This document shows positions 40,634 through 49,507 of a stretch of 64,000 nucleotides of DNA, piece by piece. Below the pieces are notes generated by a model. That model searched no databases, had not been told where the DNA came from, and was given only the letters and a program-made list of their open reading frames with translations. Both the position numbers and the translations under genes were made by a program. Origin of the DNA: M3007 sp031425035 (GTDB taxonomy: Bacteria; Bacteroidota; Bacteroidia; Chitinophagales; Saprospiraceae); contig JANPIN010000061.1 of NCBI GenBank assembly GCA_031425035.1, forward strand, positions 1 through 64,000, in the 5' to 3' direction. The number at the start of each line of letters is the position of its first letter. Positions within the stretch are counted from its first letter, which is position 1.

Positions 40634-40795
40634 ATGAAACGTACCTACCAACCATCCCGCCGCGCCCGTAAAAACAAACACGGTTTCCGTGAGCGCATGG
40701 AATCCAAGAATGGCCGCAAACTGCTTTCCCGCCGCCGCAAACAAGGCCGCCGGAAATTATCCGTTTCTGACGAACGGCAAAAACTGTTGAAGTAA
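40634..40795 (+). CDS. rpmH: 50S ribosomal protein L34
   Basis: 53 residues, ATG at 40634. The sequence begins MKRTYQPSRRARKNKHGFRE and continues RMESKNGRKLLSRRRKQGRRKLSVSDERQ, the canonical L34 with a short C-terminal extension common in Bacteroidota. A promoter precedes it and an intrinsic terminator follows. rnpA is 265 bp downstream, as expected for the rpmH-rnpA pair. Confidence 0.98.
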   Translation: MKRTYQPSRRARKNKHGFRERMESKNGRKLLSRRRKQGRRKLSVSDERQKLLK

Positions 40796-40857
40796 AAGCA
40801 ATTGGCAGTCCAGCTCATCGGACTGTGTTCTATAAACATTTGGCTTTTTCTGAATTC

Positions 40858-40897
40858 AGGCTTCCGGGGTGGTATCCATCCCGGAAGCCTTATTTTT
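40858..40897 (+). terminator. intrinsic terminator after rpmH
   Basis: AGGCTTCCGGG and CCCGGAAGCCT flank a GTGGTATCCAT-type loop and are followed by TATTTTTG. Read-through would be needed for rnpA to share the rpmH promoter. Confidence 0.85.
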
Positions 40898-41060
40898 GTG
40901 TCAGGCCCCAAGCCAGGGCGAATGCGTCAAATAGATGTTTGCCGACCGGTGATGGAAAGAATGATGATTGGCGATTTCATTCATCGTGTTAATCATCTGA
41001 AGTTGACATCCCTTCGACCATTCTGCCTAAAATTTAGTGCCGCCAACCACTCATATCATT

Positions 41061-41462
41061 ATGCTCCCGGCCGATCCTCCACTTCCACTGACCTTTACCC
41101 GCGCTGAACGACTGAAAAGCCGCAAGCTCATCGGTAGTTTGTTCAAAGGCGGTGAATCGCTGGTCGCCTATCCCCTGCGGGTGGTCTGGACTTTGCTGCC
41201 GGCCGAGGTCGTGACCGAATTCCCGGCGCAGTTATCGATTTCGGTCAGCAAACGCCTGTTCAAAACGGCAGTGCAGCGCAACCGCCTGAAACGCCAGATC
41301 CGGGAAGCTTACCGGCTGCAGAAGGCCGTTTTTTATGAAAAACTAGGGGATAGGCGCATCGCTATCATGCTGATGTACATTGCCAAGGAACCGCTGCCGT
41401 ATGCGGAGATCGAATCGGGTATGCGCAAAATGATCCGCAAATTTCCGGAGGTAGCAGGCTGA
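41061..41462 (+). CDS. rnpA: ribonuclease P protein component
   Basis: 133 residues from ATG 41061; an upstream GTG at 41037 is in frame but adds only eight residues. Family features: TFTRAERLKSRKLIGSLFKGG at about 12, ISVSKRLFKTAVQRNRLKRQIREAYR (the RNR signature), IAIMLMYIAKE. It is the protein subunit of RNase P that matures tRNA 5' ends. rpmH lies upstream and a tRNA-Met gene converges just downstream. Confidence 0.95.
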   Translation: MLPADPPLPLTFTRAERLKSRKLIGSLFKGGESLVAYPLRVVWTLLPAEVVTEFPAQLSISVSKRLFKTAVQRNRLKRQIREAYRLQKAVFYEKLGDRRIAIMLMYIAKEPLPYAEIESGMRKMIRKFPEVAG

Positions 41463-41466
41463 AAAA

Positions 41467-41507
41467 CAAAAACGCAGGTCTCCGGAGAGTACCTGCGTTT
41501 CGTTTTT
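41467..41507. terminator. bidirectional hairpin terminator between rnpA and tRNA-Met
   Basis: AACGCAGGT and ACCTGCGTT pair around a CTCCGGAGAGT loop. T-rich runs lie on both sides (TTTCGTTTTTG on plus; TTTTTGTTTTTC on minus). Confidence 0.85.
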
Positions 41508-41508
41508 G

Positions 41509-41582
41509 TAGCGCGGGGGAGACTTGAACTCCCGACCTCGCGATTATGAATCGCGCGCTCTAACCAGCTGAGCTATCGCGCC
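41509..41582 (-). tRNA. tRNA-Met (anticodon CAT)
   Basis: A 74-nt cloverleaf on the minus strand: 5' GGCGCGA with GCGCT at the 3' side (G-U at position 1), D-arm TAGCTCAGCTGGTTAGAGC, anticodon arm CGCGATTCATAATCGCG and T-arm GGGAGTTCAAGTCTCCC. The anticodon loop and sequence fit elongator Met; CAT could also be lysidine-modified Ile2, which sequence cannot exclude. CCA is not encoded. Confidence 0.93.
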
Positions 41583-41703
41583 TTTTTGCCAAAGCGGACG
41601 CAAAGATAAAAACAGCGGGACCGAAATAACAAGCCGAAAGGAAAGTTTTTAACGTCTTTATCGATTTGCGCTTACAAAGGCTGGCAATTAAAAACAAAAA
41701 GTT

Positions 41704-41711
41704 TATGTTTG
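41704..41711 (+). promoter_or_regulatory. possible -7 element for the nuclease gene
   Basis: TATGTTTG, 20 nt before the ATG at 41731, matches TAnnTTTG. The nearest upstream TTTG is too far (25 nt) for the usual spacing. Confidence 0.4.
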
Positions 41712-41730
41712 CCCCAACAAATTCTTTTTG

Positions 41731-42666
41731 ATGGCACGTACTTCCTCCGCTGATTCGGGCGGCTTTCTGTTTAAAACCGGCATTTTTGCCGTACTCGCCG
41801 CCGCCGCGTTTTGGGTGTTCAACCAGTTCTCCGGTAAAAAAACGCCGGACGACGAGGTGGTGCGCACCGAACTGCCTACCGATCATCCCTTACCAACGGA
41901 TCGGCCTATGCTGCCTTCGGTAGCTGCCGGCGAGTTCACCGTACCCGATGCTATTTTGCCCGCGCCCAGCCTGGTTGGGGAGGTTGTGCATCATACTTAT
42001 TACACGCTGAGTTATCTCGAAGACCATGAGCAGGCCGAATGGGTCGCCTATGAACTCACCCGTGACCGCCTGAACGAAAACTGGGTGGCCCGCACCAACA
42101 GTTTCCAGCCGGACCCGGCCGTGCGGACAGAAAGCGCTACGCCGCGCGATTATAACGTCAGTGGTTACGATAAGGGCCATTTATGCCCGGCTGCGGACAT
42201 GGGTTTTAGCGAGCAGGCGATGGAAGAGAGTTTCCTGATGAGCAACATGAGTCCGCAGGTGCCCGCTTTCAACATGGGTGTTTGGCGCGAACTGGAGGAG
42301 CTGACCCGCGACTGGGCCCGGAAGTTCGGTCATCTGTACGTGGTCACCGGCCCCATCCTGAGTCAACCCGCACTGGGCCAGATCGGTTTTAGTAAAGTGA
42401 CGGTGCCGTCCTATTATTATAAAGTGCTGCTGGCGCCGGATCAACACCGCGCCATCGGTTTCATGCTGCCCAACCAGGTGAGTACCCGCCCGGTACTGGA
42501 CTATGCCTACAGCATCGATCAGGTGGAAAAGAGTACGGGCCTGGACTTTTTTCCGCAAATATTAAAGGGCCTGGACGAAGAACTGGAAGGCTCGCTGGAT
42601 AAAGCTGCCTGGCCCGTAAATAAAAAGCGCTACCAGGAAAGGCTGATGACCTGGAATAAAAATTAA
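41731..42666 (+). CDS. DNA/RNA non-specific endonuclease, membrane-anchored
   Basis: 311 residues from ATG 41731. An N-terminal transmembrane helix (about 16-32, GIFAVLAAAAFWVFNQF) precedes the NUC1/EndoG-type betabeta-alpha-metal nuclease domain. Catalytic motif is YDKGHLCPAADM, with general base His150; the usual D-R-G-H is D-K-G-H here. The metal-ligand Asn172 is in LMSNMSPQ. C-terminal GPI and VP-S-Y-Y-Y-K motifs are present. It degrades DNA and RNA, probably in the periplasm or at the surface, for nutrient scavenging. It lies just upstream of gldD. Confidence 0.92.
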   Translation: MARTSSADSGGFLFKTGIFAVLAAAAFWVFNQFSGKKTPDDEVVRTELPTDHPLPTDRPMLPSVAAGEFTVPDAILPAPSLVGEVVHHTYYTLSYLEDHEQAEWVAYELTRDRLNENWVARTNSFQPDPAVRTESATPRDYNVSGYDKGHLCPAADMGFSEQAMEESFLMSNMSPQVPAFNMGVWRELEELTRDWARKFGHLYVVTGPILSQPALGQIGFSKVTVPSYYYKVLLAPDQHRAIGFMLPNQVSTRPVLDYAYSIDQVEKSTGLDFFPQILKGLDEELEGSLDKAAWPVNKKRYQERLMTWNKN

Positions 42667-42745
42667 GCACTCTGCCGGACACAGACTATAGGAGCACGGC
42701 TGCACGTTTTTGGTGACCTTTGCCGCCATTCCGTTCAGCAACCCT

Positions 42746-43369
42746 ATGCGTATGTTTTCGACCAGCAAAATCCTTCTATTCAGCAGCCTGTTGTCTACTT
42801 TGTTTCTCCTCTGCCTGACCGCCTGTGAAGAGCGGGTGGAAGTGCCCAAACCGCGGGCTTATCCACGCGTGGTATATCCGGAAAAAGCGTATAAACCTTT
42901 TGATGCGAGTTACTGCAATTTCACATTCGATATGCCTGCTTACGCCACTATCGAGCAGGATACCGCCTTTTTTGAGGAAAAACCGCGCGATCAATGCTGG
43001 TTCAATCTCACCGTGCCCAGCTTGAATGCGAAAATCTACTGCTCTTACTATCCGCTCAAGAGCCGCAAGGATTTTGATGAACTGGTCGCGGACGCCTTTA
43101 AAATGTCCCAGTATCATAACATCAAAGCCAGCTACATCGAGGAAGTGCCGATCCACCGGGATGCCGACCACGTGCATGGCGTCGTGTTCAACGTGGAAGG
43201 GCCAGTCGCCTCTTCTTATCAGTTCTTCCTCTCCGATTCTACGCACCATTTTTTGCGTGGCGCCCTGTATTTCAACTCCCTGGCCCGGCCGGATTCTCTG
43301 GCGCCGGTGGTGAAGTTTATGAAGGAGGATTTGAATCGGCTGGTGGAGACGGTGAAATGGAATAAATGA
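42746..43369 (+). CDS. gldD: gliding motility lipoprotein GldD
   Basis: 207 residues from ATG 42746 (a TTG 36 nt upstream is the only earlier option). Type II signal peptide ending at Cys27 (LCLTAC). Hallmarks of GldD: EVPKPRAYPRVVYPEKAYKPFD, DQCWFNLTVP, KIYCSYYPLKSRKDFDELVADAF, NIKASYI and HGVVFNVEGPVASSYQFFLSDS. GldD is required for gliding or T9SS-linked surface transport in Flavobacterium johnsoniae. The stop codon is the first three bases of a perfect palindrome. The usual gldE neighbour is not here. Confidence 0.93.
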   Translation: MRMFSTSKILLFSSLLSTLFLLCLTACEERVEVPKPRAYPRVVYPEKAYKPFDASYCNFTFDMPAYATIEQDTAFFEEKPRDQCWFNLTVPSLNAKIYCSYYPLKSRKDFDELVADAFKMSQYHNIKASYIEEVPIHRDADHVHGVVFNVEGPVASSYQFFLSDSTHHFLRGALYFNSLARPDSLAPVVKFMKEDLNRLVETVKWNK

Positions 43370-43431
43370 TGGTGCTCCTTTTAGTGATAGTCTCACTTTG
43401 AGTGAGACTATCACTAAAAGGAGCACCATCA
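43367..43431. terminator. 31-bp perfect palindrome between convergent stops
   Basis: A 31-nt left arm (43367-43397, starts TGATGGTGCTCCTTTTAGTG) and its exact reverse complement (43401-43431) flank the loop TTG. The left end is the gldD TGA and the right end lies one base before the stop (43433) of the convergent gene. The hairpin therefore fills the entire intergenic space. It has no T-run but its stability is very high, so it may terminate transcription or protect 3' ends on both strands. Confidence 0.93.
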
Positions 43432-43432
43432 C

Positions 43433-46291
43433 TTACTCCACTACCACTTTCCTCCGCACAACTCCCTGATCTCCACTTACTTCCAGCCAGTACACCCCGG
43501 CCGGATAAGCGCTCAGATCACCTTTCCACTGTAGTTGACCAGCGGCTGATTGCAGGTGCTGGCTCTGGAGCCGGGCGCCCTGGGCATTCAACACAGAAAC
43601 GGTGTACTGCCCACCCGCGAAATCGGGCATGTCAAAGCGCAGGGGTCCGTTCGTCGGATTGGGCGACAGGCGCAGATTAGCGGCCCAGACCGGCGCAGTG
43701 GTTTGCACCAGCGTGGTGTCGACTACGGCCAGCACCGGCACACGGTCGCTGACGCAATTCTGGCCGTAAAAATCAAGTTCCCAGTCGTAGAAATAGTAGT
43801 ACCGGTCGCTGCCCAGGTTAGAGTTTTTCAGGCTGATGACTTCGGCAATCTCGTATGGATACGACACATTGTTGTCACTGCGGCGCAGTTGCGGACCGAC
43901 CGAGCCCAGGCTTTGCTGGTTCACCGATTCATCGGTGGTCAGCATCAGGTCATTGCCCACGGGCAGATCAAAATTGAGTTCCACCAGGCTAGTACCGGTA
44001 GGGATGATCAGCGTTTTTGATTGTAAAACGACACCATCACTGCTGCGCAAATCAATTTTCCGTTCGGCAAGTTTGTTGTTGTACACCTTCACGGTGACCA
44101 GCCGGCAGGGCTTATAACAATCAAAAATGATTTGTCCGTTGTACTGGCTGCTCCCAAAGGTGGTACCACTGTGGTCAGTCATACCCGTATGCACGTTTGG
44201 TTGATCGTACACCGTGGTCACTTCCACCCAGTAAGGCGTGGTCGTAACCAGCGCGGGCGTAACGAACGGGCTGCCGGTAAAGAGCGGAGTAGAACCGTTG
44301 GCGCTGGTATACCAGTTCGGATCGGTACCGGTGGCCGTCAGCGTGGCCGCTGTATTAATGACTACCGTATCGCCTATGGCTACGGGAACTGGGGCCGCAA
44401 GAACTTCCACGGCAAGCGAATCCGAGGTAAAAAGGGCGCAGAGGCCCTGCGTGGTCACCGTATAACTGCCGCCACTGGCAACGGTAATACTAGGCGTAGT
44501 AGCGCCATTGCTCCATAAATAAGCGGTTGATGGCGAAGCAGTTAAGGTGAGTGAGCCGCCGGCGCAAAACAGGGTCGGTCCATCCACGACAATGCTGGGA
44601 ATTTCCACGGGATCAACCGTCGTACTCAGGCCGTTCGATACGGCGCTGCAACCATCCGCATTGGTGACGGTCAGGTGGTAATTACCTGCCGCATTTGCAT
44701 TTACCATTTGGGTCGTATCGCCCGTACTCCATAAATAGGCAGAGTATCCGGCCGGGCCATTTAACTGAACACTCTGGCCGGTACATAAAACCGGCGAGCC
44801 ATTAGCCGAAATGTTCACGACGGGCACGAGGCAGCCACCTTCCTGCAAATTGGCGTATTGATCGACCTCCGGCAAATACAATTTGTCCACGTGACCAGAT
44901 GGCCAGTGCACCACGACCGAATCGATCTGCGTGACCGCCCCCAGACCGAAATGGATCTGCAGCGAGTTACTGATGCCATAGCTCTCCCCCGAACGCACTT
45001 CGCGGATCTGGGTACCGAGGGCGGTGTAGATGGTGACTTTTGCACCCACTGCCGAACGGTTGCTTTGCACCCCGCGCAGGGTCAATCCATAGAAATGGTT
45101 TTGATTGCCGGCATTCATCCACAGGGCATCGGGAATGTTACTTGGATTGGTATAAATCTGGGCATAACCGGCATAAATATCCTGGAAGCCATCGCTGTTC
45201 AGGTCGCCGACGGCAAAACTCTCCATTTGCTGGCTGTCGAACAGACCGGGCACCAGGCTGAATGTTTTGTCGCCATTGTTATGAAAAACGTACTGGTTCG
45301 AGCCGGCGACGAGCATATCGACAAAACCGTCGTTATCAAAATCGCGAAACACGCCCTGGATCGGCAGGCCCGTGATCTTATTCAACATGCCGGCTGCTGC
45401 AGTAATATCCGTGAAATGTCCGGCGCCGTCGTTTTCCAGGATTTGGCTGGAAACGTCGTGGTTGGTGATGAAACAATCGAAATCTCCGTCGTTGTCGATA
45501 TCGCCGAAATCAGCCGTCCAGCTTTGGGCGCCGATCCGCAGGTGGGCCAGATCGGTAATGTCCTGGGTGTAAGTACCATCGCCGTTGTTCCAGAACAGTT
45601 GATTGATGCGCCGGGGATCGGTCGGATCGTTCACCCCCTGCCGGCAGTGGGCTATGTATAAATCGAGGTCGCCGTCGTTGTCAATATCGCTCCAGACCGA
45701 GCCGTAATTACCTGAATTATCGGAAGCGGGCACGGTTGAAAAATCGATCCAGTCGGGCTGGTAGGTGAAGGTGCCATCGCCGTTGTTGCCGTAAATACGG
45801 GCACTGCCGTCATCGTGACAGATGAAAGCGTCGACCCAGCCGTCATTATTGATATCGGCGAAATTGACCCCCTGTACAAAGGTCTCCGGCGAGGAATATT
45901 CATCCGTGGTGTAGCCCGAACCATCGCCGTTGGCACGCAGGATTTTCACCCCGTCGTAGAAACCGCCGGCCAGCAGGTCGCCCATGCCGTTATTATCCAC
46001 GTCGGCGGCGCATATTCCCCACTGCGATCCGCCGTTTACGGCGCCCACTTCGAGGTGTACGAAAGGTTGATCCGGGCCGCTTTGGTGTTCAATATTGACG
46101 ACATTACCGCCGTTCATACGGGCTATATCGTCGCGCCCGTCGCCATCCATATCGAGAATGGCAATAGCCACGCCGCTATAATGTTTAACCGGGTTGAGCA
46201 GTCGGGTTTGGTTGGTGAACTTGGTTTGCGCCGTAGCGGTAAGGCTCGAAACGAGTACGAGCAGGAAGAAAAATTTTCGAAGGCAAATCAT
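43433..46291 (-). CDS. T9SS-secreted FG-GAP/ASPIC-UnbV propeller protein
   Basis: About 952 residues from ATG 46291. Signal peptide at about 1-22 (TATAQ). Then 8 or more FG-GAP/VCBS calcium-type repeats with D-x-D-x-D-G words (DMDGDGRDDI, DVDNNGMGDL, DIDNDGDLDLY, DFDNDGFVDML), an ASPIC/UnbV domain (RSAVGAKVTIYTALGTQIREV ... VVHWPSGHVDKL), four Ig/PKD-like cysteine-containing repeats, and a C-terminal type-A sorting domain (LSPNPTNGPLRFDMPDF ... LPAGVYWLEV-like). Probably a surface or secreted protein of adhesin or ligand-binding type. Confidence 0.88.
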   Translation of the reverse strand: MICLRKFFFLLVLVSSLTATAQTKFTNQTRLLNPVKHYSGVAIAILDMDGDGRDDIARMNGGNVVNIEHQSGPDQPFVHLEVGAVNGGSQWGICAADVDNNGMGDLLAGGFYDGVKILRANGDGSGYTTDEYSSPETFVQGVNFADINNDGWVDAFICHDDGSARIYGNNGDGTFTYQPDWIDFSTVPASDNSGNYGSVWSDIDNDGDLDLYIAHCRQGVNDPTDPRRINQLFWNNGDGTYTQDITDLAHLRIGAQSWTADFGDIDNDGDFDCFITNHDVSSQILENDGAGHFTDITAAAGMLNKITGLPIQGVFRDFDNDGFVDMLVAGSNQYVFHNNGDKTFSLVPGLFDSQQMESFAVGDLNSDGFQDIYAGYAQIYTNPSNIPDALWMNAGNQNHFYGLTLRGVQSNRSAVGAKVTIYTALGTQIREVRSGESYGISNSLQIHFGLGAVTQIDSVVVHWPSGHVDKLYLPEVDQYANLQEGGCLVPVVNISANGSPVLCTGQSVQLNGPAGYSAYLWSTGDTTQMVNANAAGNYHLTVTNADGCSAVSNGLSTTVDPVEIPSIVVDGPTLFCAGGSLTLTASPSTAYLWSNGATTPSITVASGGSYTVTTQGLCALFTSDSLAVEVLAAPVPVAIGDTVVINTAATLTATGTDPNWYTSANGSTPLFTGSPFVTPALVTTTPYWVEVTTVYDQPNVHTGMTDHSGTTFGSSQYNGQIIFDCYKPCRLVTVKVYNNKLAERKIDLRSSDGVVLQSKTLIIPTGTSLVELNFDLPVGNDLMLTTDESVNQQSLGSVGPQLRRSDNNVSYPYEIAEVISLKNSNLGSDRYYYFYDWELDFYGQNCVSDRVPVLAVVDTTLVQTTAPVWAANLRLSPNPTNGPLRFDMPDFAGGQYTVSVLNAQGARLQSQHLQSAAGQLQWKGDLSAYPAGVYWLEVSGDQGVVRRKVVVE

Positions 46292-46532
46292 TTTACAGTA
46301 GGGTAGAGTGGATAATGCCCACAATATAGAGCGGATTATAAAACTAGACATCCGCGATTATCTGATAAGCAAACGGCCGACAAAAGAGAAAGTGGCCATG
46401 GGCTGCTTTTGATATTTTTTCATCCTATCTTGCTGCAAAAAGTTTTTAAATCAGGCAAATTCAAGACATTATCTGCTGCATGACGGGTCCTTGATGATTA
46501 TTATCTACAAATGCATCACTTTGTGTCTGGCA

Positions 46533-46540
46533 TATTTTTG
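46533..46540 (+). promoter_or_regulatory. possible -7 element for the heme oxygenase/phytochrome operon
   Basis: TATTTTTG lies 13 nt before the ATG, matching TAnnTTTG. No -33 TTG is seen at proper distance, so this is tentative. Confidence 0.3.
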
Positions 46541-46553
46541 ATTAAAGAAGTAC

Positions 46554-47174
46554 ATGCACCAACTACACGAAACTGAAAAAACCCCACAGCAGCATTTCCT
46601 GCTTCATCTGAAACAAGCTACTCAAAGCCGGCACGAAGCACTCGAACGAAATGCTTACCCGGCCGCGCTGATGAGTGCGGATCTAAACCGGGAGCGTTAC
46701 CTGGATATTTTACAGCGTTTTTACGGATTTATTCTCCCCGTTGAAGAGCAGGTTTATCCCTGGTTAGCGAAGTTGTTGGCGCCGGTGAGCCGTTTCCAGC
46801 GTGCGGACTTACTACGCCTGGATCTGATTGCGCTCGGCATGTCCCAGGAAAATATACCAGGTCTTCCACAAATAACTATTTTACCGGAAATTAAGTCGAT
46901 CGCCGCTGCTTTCGGCATGGTATACGTGCTGGAAGGCTCTAAGTTAGGCGGGCAATTTATCAGTCGCCACGTCCATCAGGTACTGGGACTTTCGCCGGCG
47001 CAGGGGCTTCTTTTTTTTCAGGGACATGGTCGGGAGACTGGGCAATACTGGAATGAGTTTCGGGAGGCTATGGCCAATTTTGCCGTTCATAAGCAGGAAC
47101 AGCAAAATGTAGTGGCGGCGGCGGCACAAACTTTTGACGCTTTTAATTACTGGTTAGGATCTGAAGTAGGGTAA
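46554..47174 (+). CDS. bphO: biliverdin-producing heme oxygenase
   Basis: 206 residues. Heme oxygenase fold with proximal His27 (SRHEALE) and the distal-helix motif VYVLEGSKLGGQFISRHV at about 124-141. It opens haem to biliverdin IX-alpha, CO and iron. The gene ends 2 nt before the phytochrome ATG, so it supplies the chromophore of the next gene's product. Confidence 0.92.
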   Translation: MHQLHETEKTPQQHFLLHLKQATQSRHEALERNAYPAALMSADLNRERYLDILQRFYGFILPVEEQVYPWLAKLLAPVSRFQRADLLRLDLIALGMSQENIPGLPQITILPEIKSIAAAFGMVYVLEGSKLGGQFISRHVHQVLGLSPAQGLLFFQGHGRETGQYWNEFREAMANFAVHKQEQQNVVAAAAQTFDAFNYWLGSEVG

Positions 47175-47176
47175 GC

Positions 47177-49441
47177 ATGACAACAAAAGATATTCGTTAC
47201 ACGGGTCATACCGACCCGGAAAACTGTGAAAGTGAGCCTATTCATATTCCCGGCAGCATTCAACCGCACGGGTTATTGCTGGGTATAAATAGGATAGATC
47301 ACACGGTGCAGTACTGTTCGGCTAATTCGGAGTTATTTCTACACCTGCCGCCTGCCCTGGTTTTGGGCAAACAACTCTCCTCAATCATCGGGGAAGCTGC
47401 CTGTACGGACCTGTTGGCACATGCTGCCAGGGAAACGCCTGACCATGCATACCGCCTCGACTTTCAAGGTAGGCCGTATAACACCACTATACATGTGAGC
47501 GGTGATATGCTGGTGCTGGAAATGGAGCCATTTCCGGACGGTTATATGCCCATACCGGATTTGTATGTGCAAACCAGTAATTTCGTAAAATTCATGGAAT
47601 CGTCGGCGAATTTGCAGGTGCTTTCCCAACATGTTGCCGATGAGATCCGAAAAATCACGGGGTATGACCGGGTCATGGTCTATCGCTTCGATGAACATTA
47701 TAATGGCGAAGTGTTTGCCGAAAGCAAACAGGAGGAACTGGAGCCTTTTCTGAACCTGCATTACCCGCATACCGATATTCCGCTGCAGGCCCGCCAGCTC
47801 TACCTGCGTAATCTGATGCGCATGATCGGCGATGTACGTTATGCTCCGGTACCGATTATGACGCATATTCCGAACAGTGATTTTCAGTCCCTGGATCTTA
47901 GTTTATCCGTACTGCGCAGCGTTTCGCCCATCCACATAGAATATTTACAAAACATGGGGGTGGAAGCCACGCTGACTATTTCCCTGGTGCACGATAAAAA
48001 ACTGTGGGGACTGGTGGCCTGTCACCATTACAGCCCGAAAATCCTGCCCCATTATACCCGTCTGTTTGCTAAGTTACAGGCTCATTTCCTATCCTCTCAA
48101 ATTGAGGTCCGGCAATCCGCTGATGAATATGAGTATGCCATCCGGATCAATGCCATGCTGGATAACCTGCTGGCGCAATTTAGTGAAACCGGGCAGCTGG
48201 AAGCGCAATTGCAACAGAATAAAGCCATCTTAGAGGTGGTAAATGCTACCGGCTTTGCCATCATCAACCGGAATACTGTTTTTTCGGTGGGTAAGGTGCC
48301 TGGCGCCGAACAACTTCGTAGACTGATAACCTGGCTCGATACGCATAGCAAAACCGAATTTTTTTATACTTCCAAACTAAGTGATTATTACCCTCCGGCG
48401 GCCAACTTGTCGGCAACAGCAGCCGGCCTTTTTTATCATTCATTTCCCGAGCTTAACCGTCAGTGCGTCATCTGGTTTCGTGGCGAAGTGGAAGAAACGA
48501 TCCTGTGGGCAGGCAGACCCGACAAGAAGGAAGACCCTGCCGATCGCTTATCGCCGCGGAAATCCTTTGAAGCCTGGAAGCAATCGGTAAAATTTCAAAG
48601 TCCGGTCTGGAGGGCTCCAGAAATAAGCGCGGCCATGCGCCTGGCGACCAATATTCAACATCAGTTCCGGCTACGCGATATCACTGCCGAGGAAGAAAAA
48701 TACCGCAACCTCAGCGCACATTTACAGGATATAAATGAGGAGTTATCCAACTTCAATTATATCTGTAGTCATGACTTGCAGGAGCCACTGCGTAAAATCC
48801 GCATTTTCACGGAGTTACTGTATAAGAATCTGGAGGACCTAACCCTGGCCGACAGCTATTATTCCAAAATACAAAGTTCGGCGGAAAGAATGAGCGGCCT
48901 GATCCAGGATCTGCTTAACTATGCGCGGGTGGCGAAGACCGATGAATCTTTCGTGACCACCGATCTGAATAAAATCCTGCAAAATGTACGGGAAGATTTT
49001 GAATTATTGATTCGCCAGAAAGACGCTACAATTAGCAGCGGGTTATTACCGGTTATACAGGCTATTCCTTTTCAGATTAATCAGTTATTCTATAATCTGA
49101 TCAGTAATTCATTGAAATTCTCGAATGAAAATCCTGTTATCCTGATTACTGCCGAGTCTTTATTGCCGGAGGAAATAGCGAAATTACCGCAGTTAAACCC
49201 TGAATATAGCTACGTATTAATAACCTTCAGCGATCAGGGAATCGGCTTCGAACAACATTTTGCCAACAAGATCTTTGAAATTTTCAAACGGCTGCATGGC
49301 AACTATGCGTTCAGTGGAACGGGCATCGGACTGGCACTTTGCAAGAAAATTGTGGATAATCATCATGGCTGGATCACGGCGCAAAGTGCACCTGGCAAAG
49401 GCGCTGTCTTTCGGGTGTATTTACCTACCCGGCAATTATGA
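47177..49441 (+). CDS. bphP: bacteriophytochrome sensor histidine kinase
   Basis: 754 residues. PAS domain with the biliverdin-attachment Cys17 in ENCESEPIHIPGSIQPHG; GAF domain with YPHTDIPLQARQLYLRN (Asp200 of the D-I-P motif); PHY domain; then a histidine kinase with phospho-acceptor His532 in CSHDLQEPLRK and ATPase boxes (NSLKFSNENP, DQGIGFEQ, GTGIGLALCK). It senses red/far-red light through biliverdin made by the preceding heme oxygenase. There is no receiver domain and no response regulator follows, so its output partner is elsewhere. Confidence 0.96.
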   Translation: MTTKDIRYTGHTDPENCESEPIHIPGSIQPHGLLLGINRIDHTVQYCSANSELFLHLPPALVLGKQLSSIIGEAACTDLLAHAARETPDHAYRLDFQGRPYNTTIHVSGDMLVLEMEPFPDGYMPIPDLYVQTSNFVKFMESSANLQVLSQHVADEIRKITGYDRVMVYRFDEHYNGEVFAESKQEELEPFLNLHYPHTDIPLQARQLYLRNLMRMIGDVRYAPVPIMTHIPNSDFQSLDLSLSVLRSVSPIHIEYLQNMGVEATLTISLVHDKKLWGLVACHHYSPKILPHYTRLFAKLQAHFLSSQIEVRQSADEYEYAIRINAMLDNLLAQFSETGQLEAQLQQNKAILEVVNATGFAIINRNTVFSVGKVPGAEQLRRLITWLDTHSKTEFFYTSKLSDYYPPAANLSATAAGLFYHSFPELNRQCVIWFRGEVEETILWAGRPDKKEDPADRLSPRKSFEAWKQSVKFQSPVWRAPEISAAMRLATNIQHQFRLRDITAEEEKYRNLSAHLQDINEELSNFNYICSHDLQEPLRKIRIFTELLYKNLEDLTLADSYYSKIQSSAERMSGLIQDLLNYARVAKTDESFVTTDLNKILQNVREDFELLIRQKDATISSGLLPVIQAIPFQINQLFYNLISNSLKFSNENPVILITAESLLPEEIAKLPQLNPEYSYVLITFSDQGIGFEQHFANKIFEIFKRLHGNYAFSGTGIGLALCKKIVDNHHGWITAQSAPGKGAVFRVYLPTRQL

Positions 49442-49507
49442 ATTGCATCCGGCAATAATTTTACGGTATACAGGTTTGGCTTTATTTCATCCTTTTAACC
49501 GTACCAA

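Noticed and set aside
40645..40911. Minus-strand frame over rpmH
   Set aside because: Shadow of the canonical L34 gene and its terminator.
40963..40997. Weak hairpin (GATGATT...AATCATC) between rpmH and rnpA
   Set aside because: Short stem with mismatches; not distinguishable from chance.
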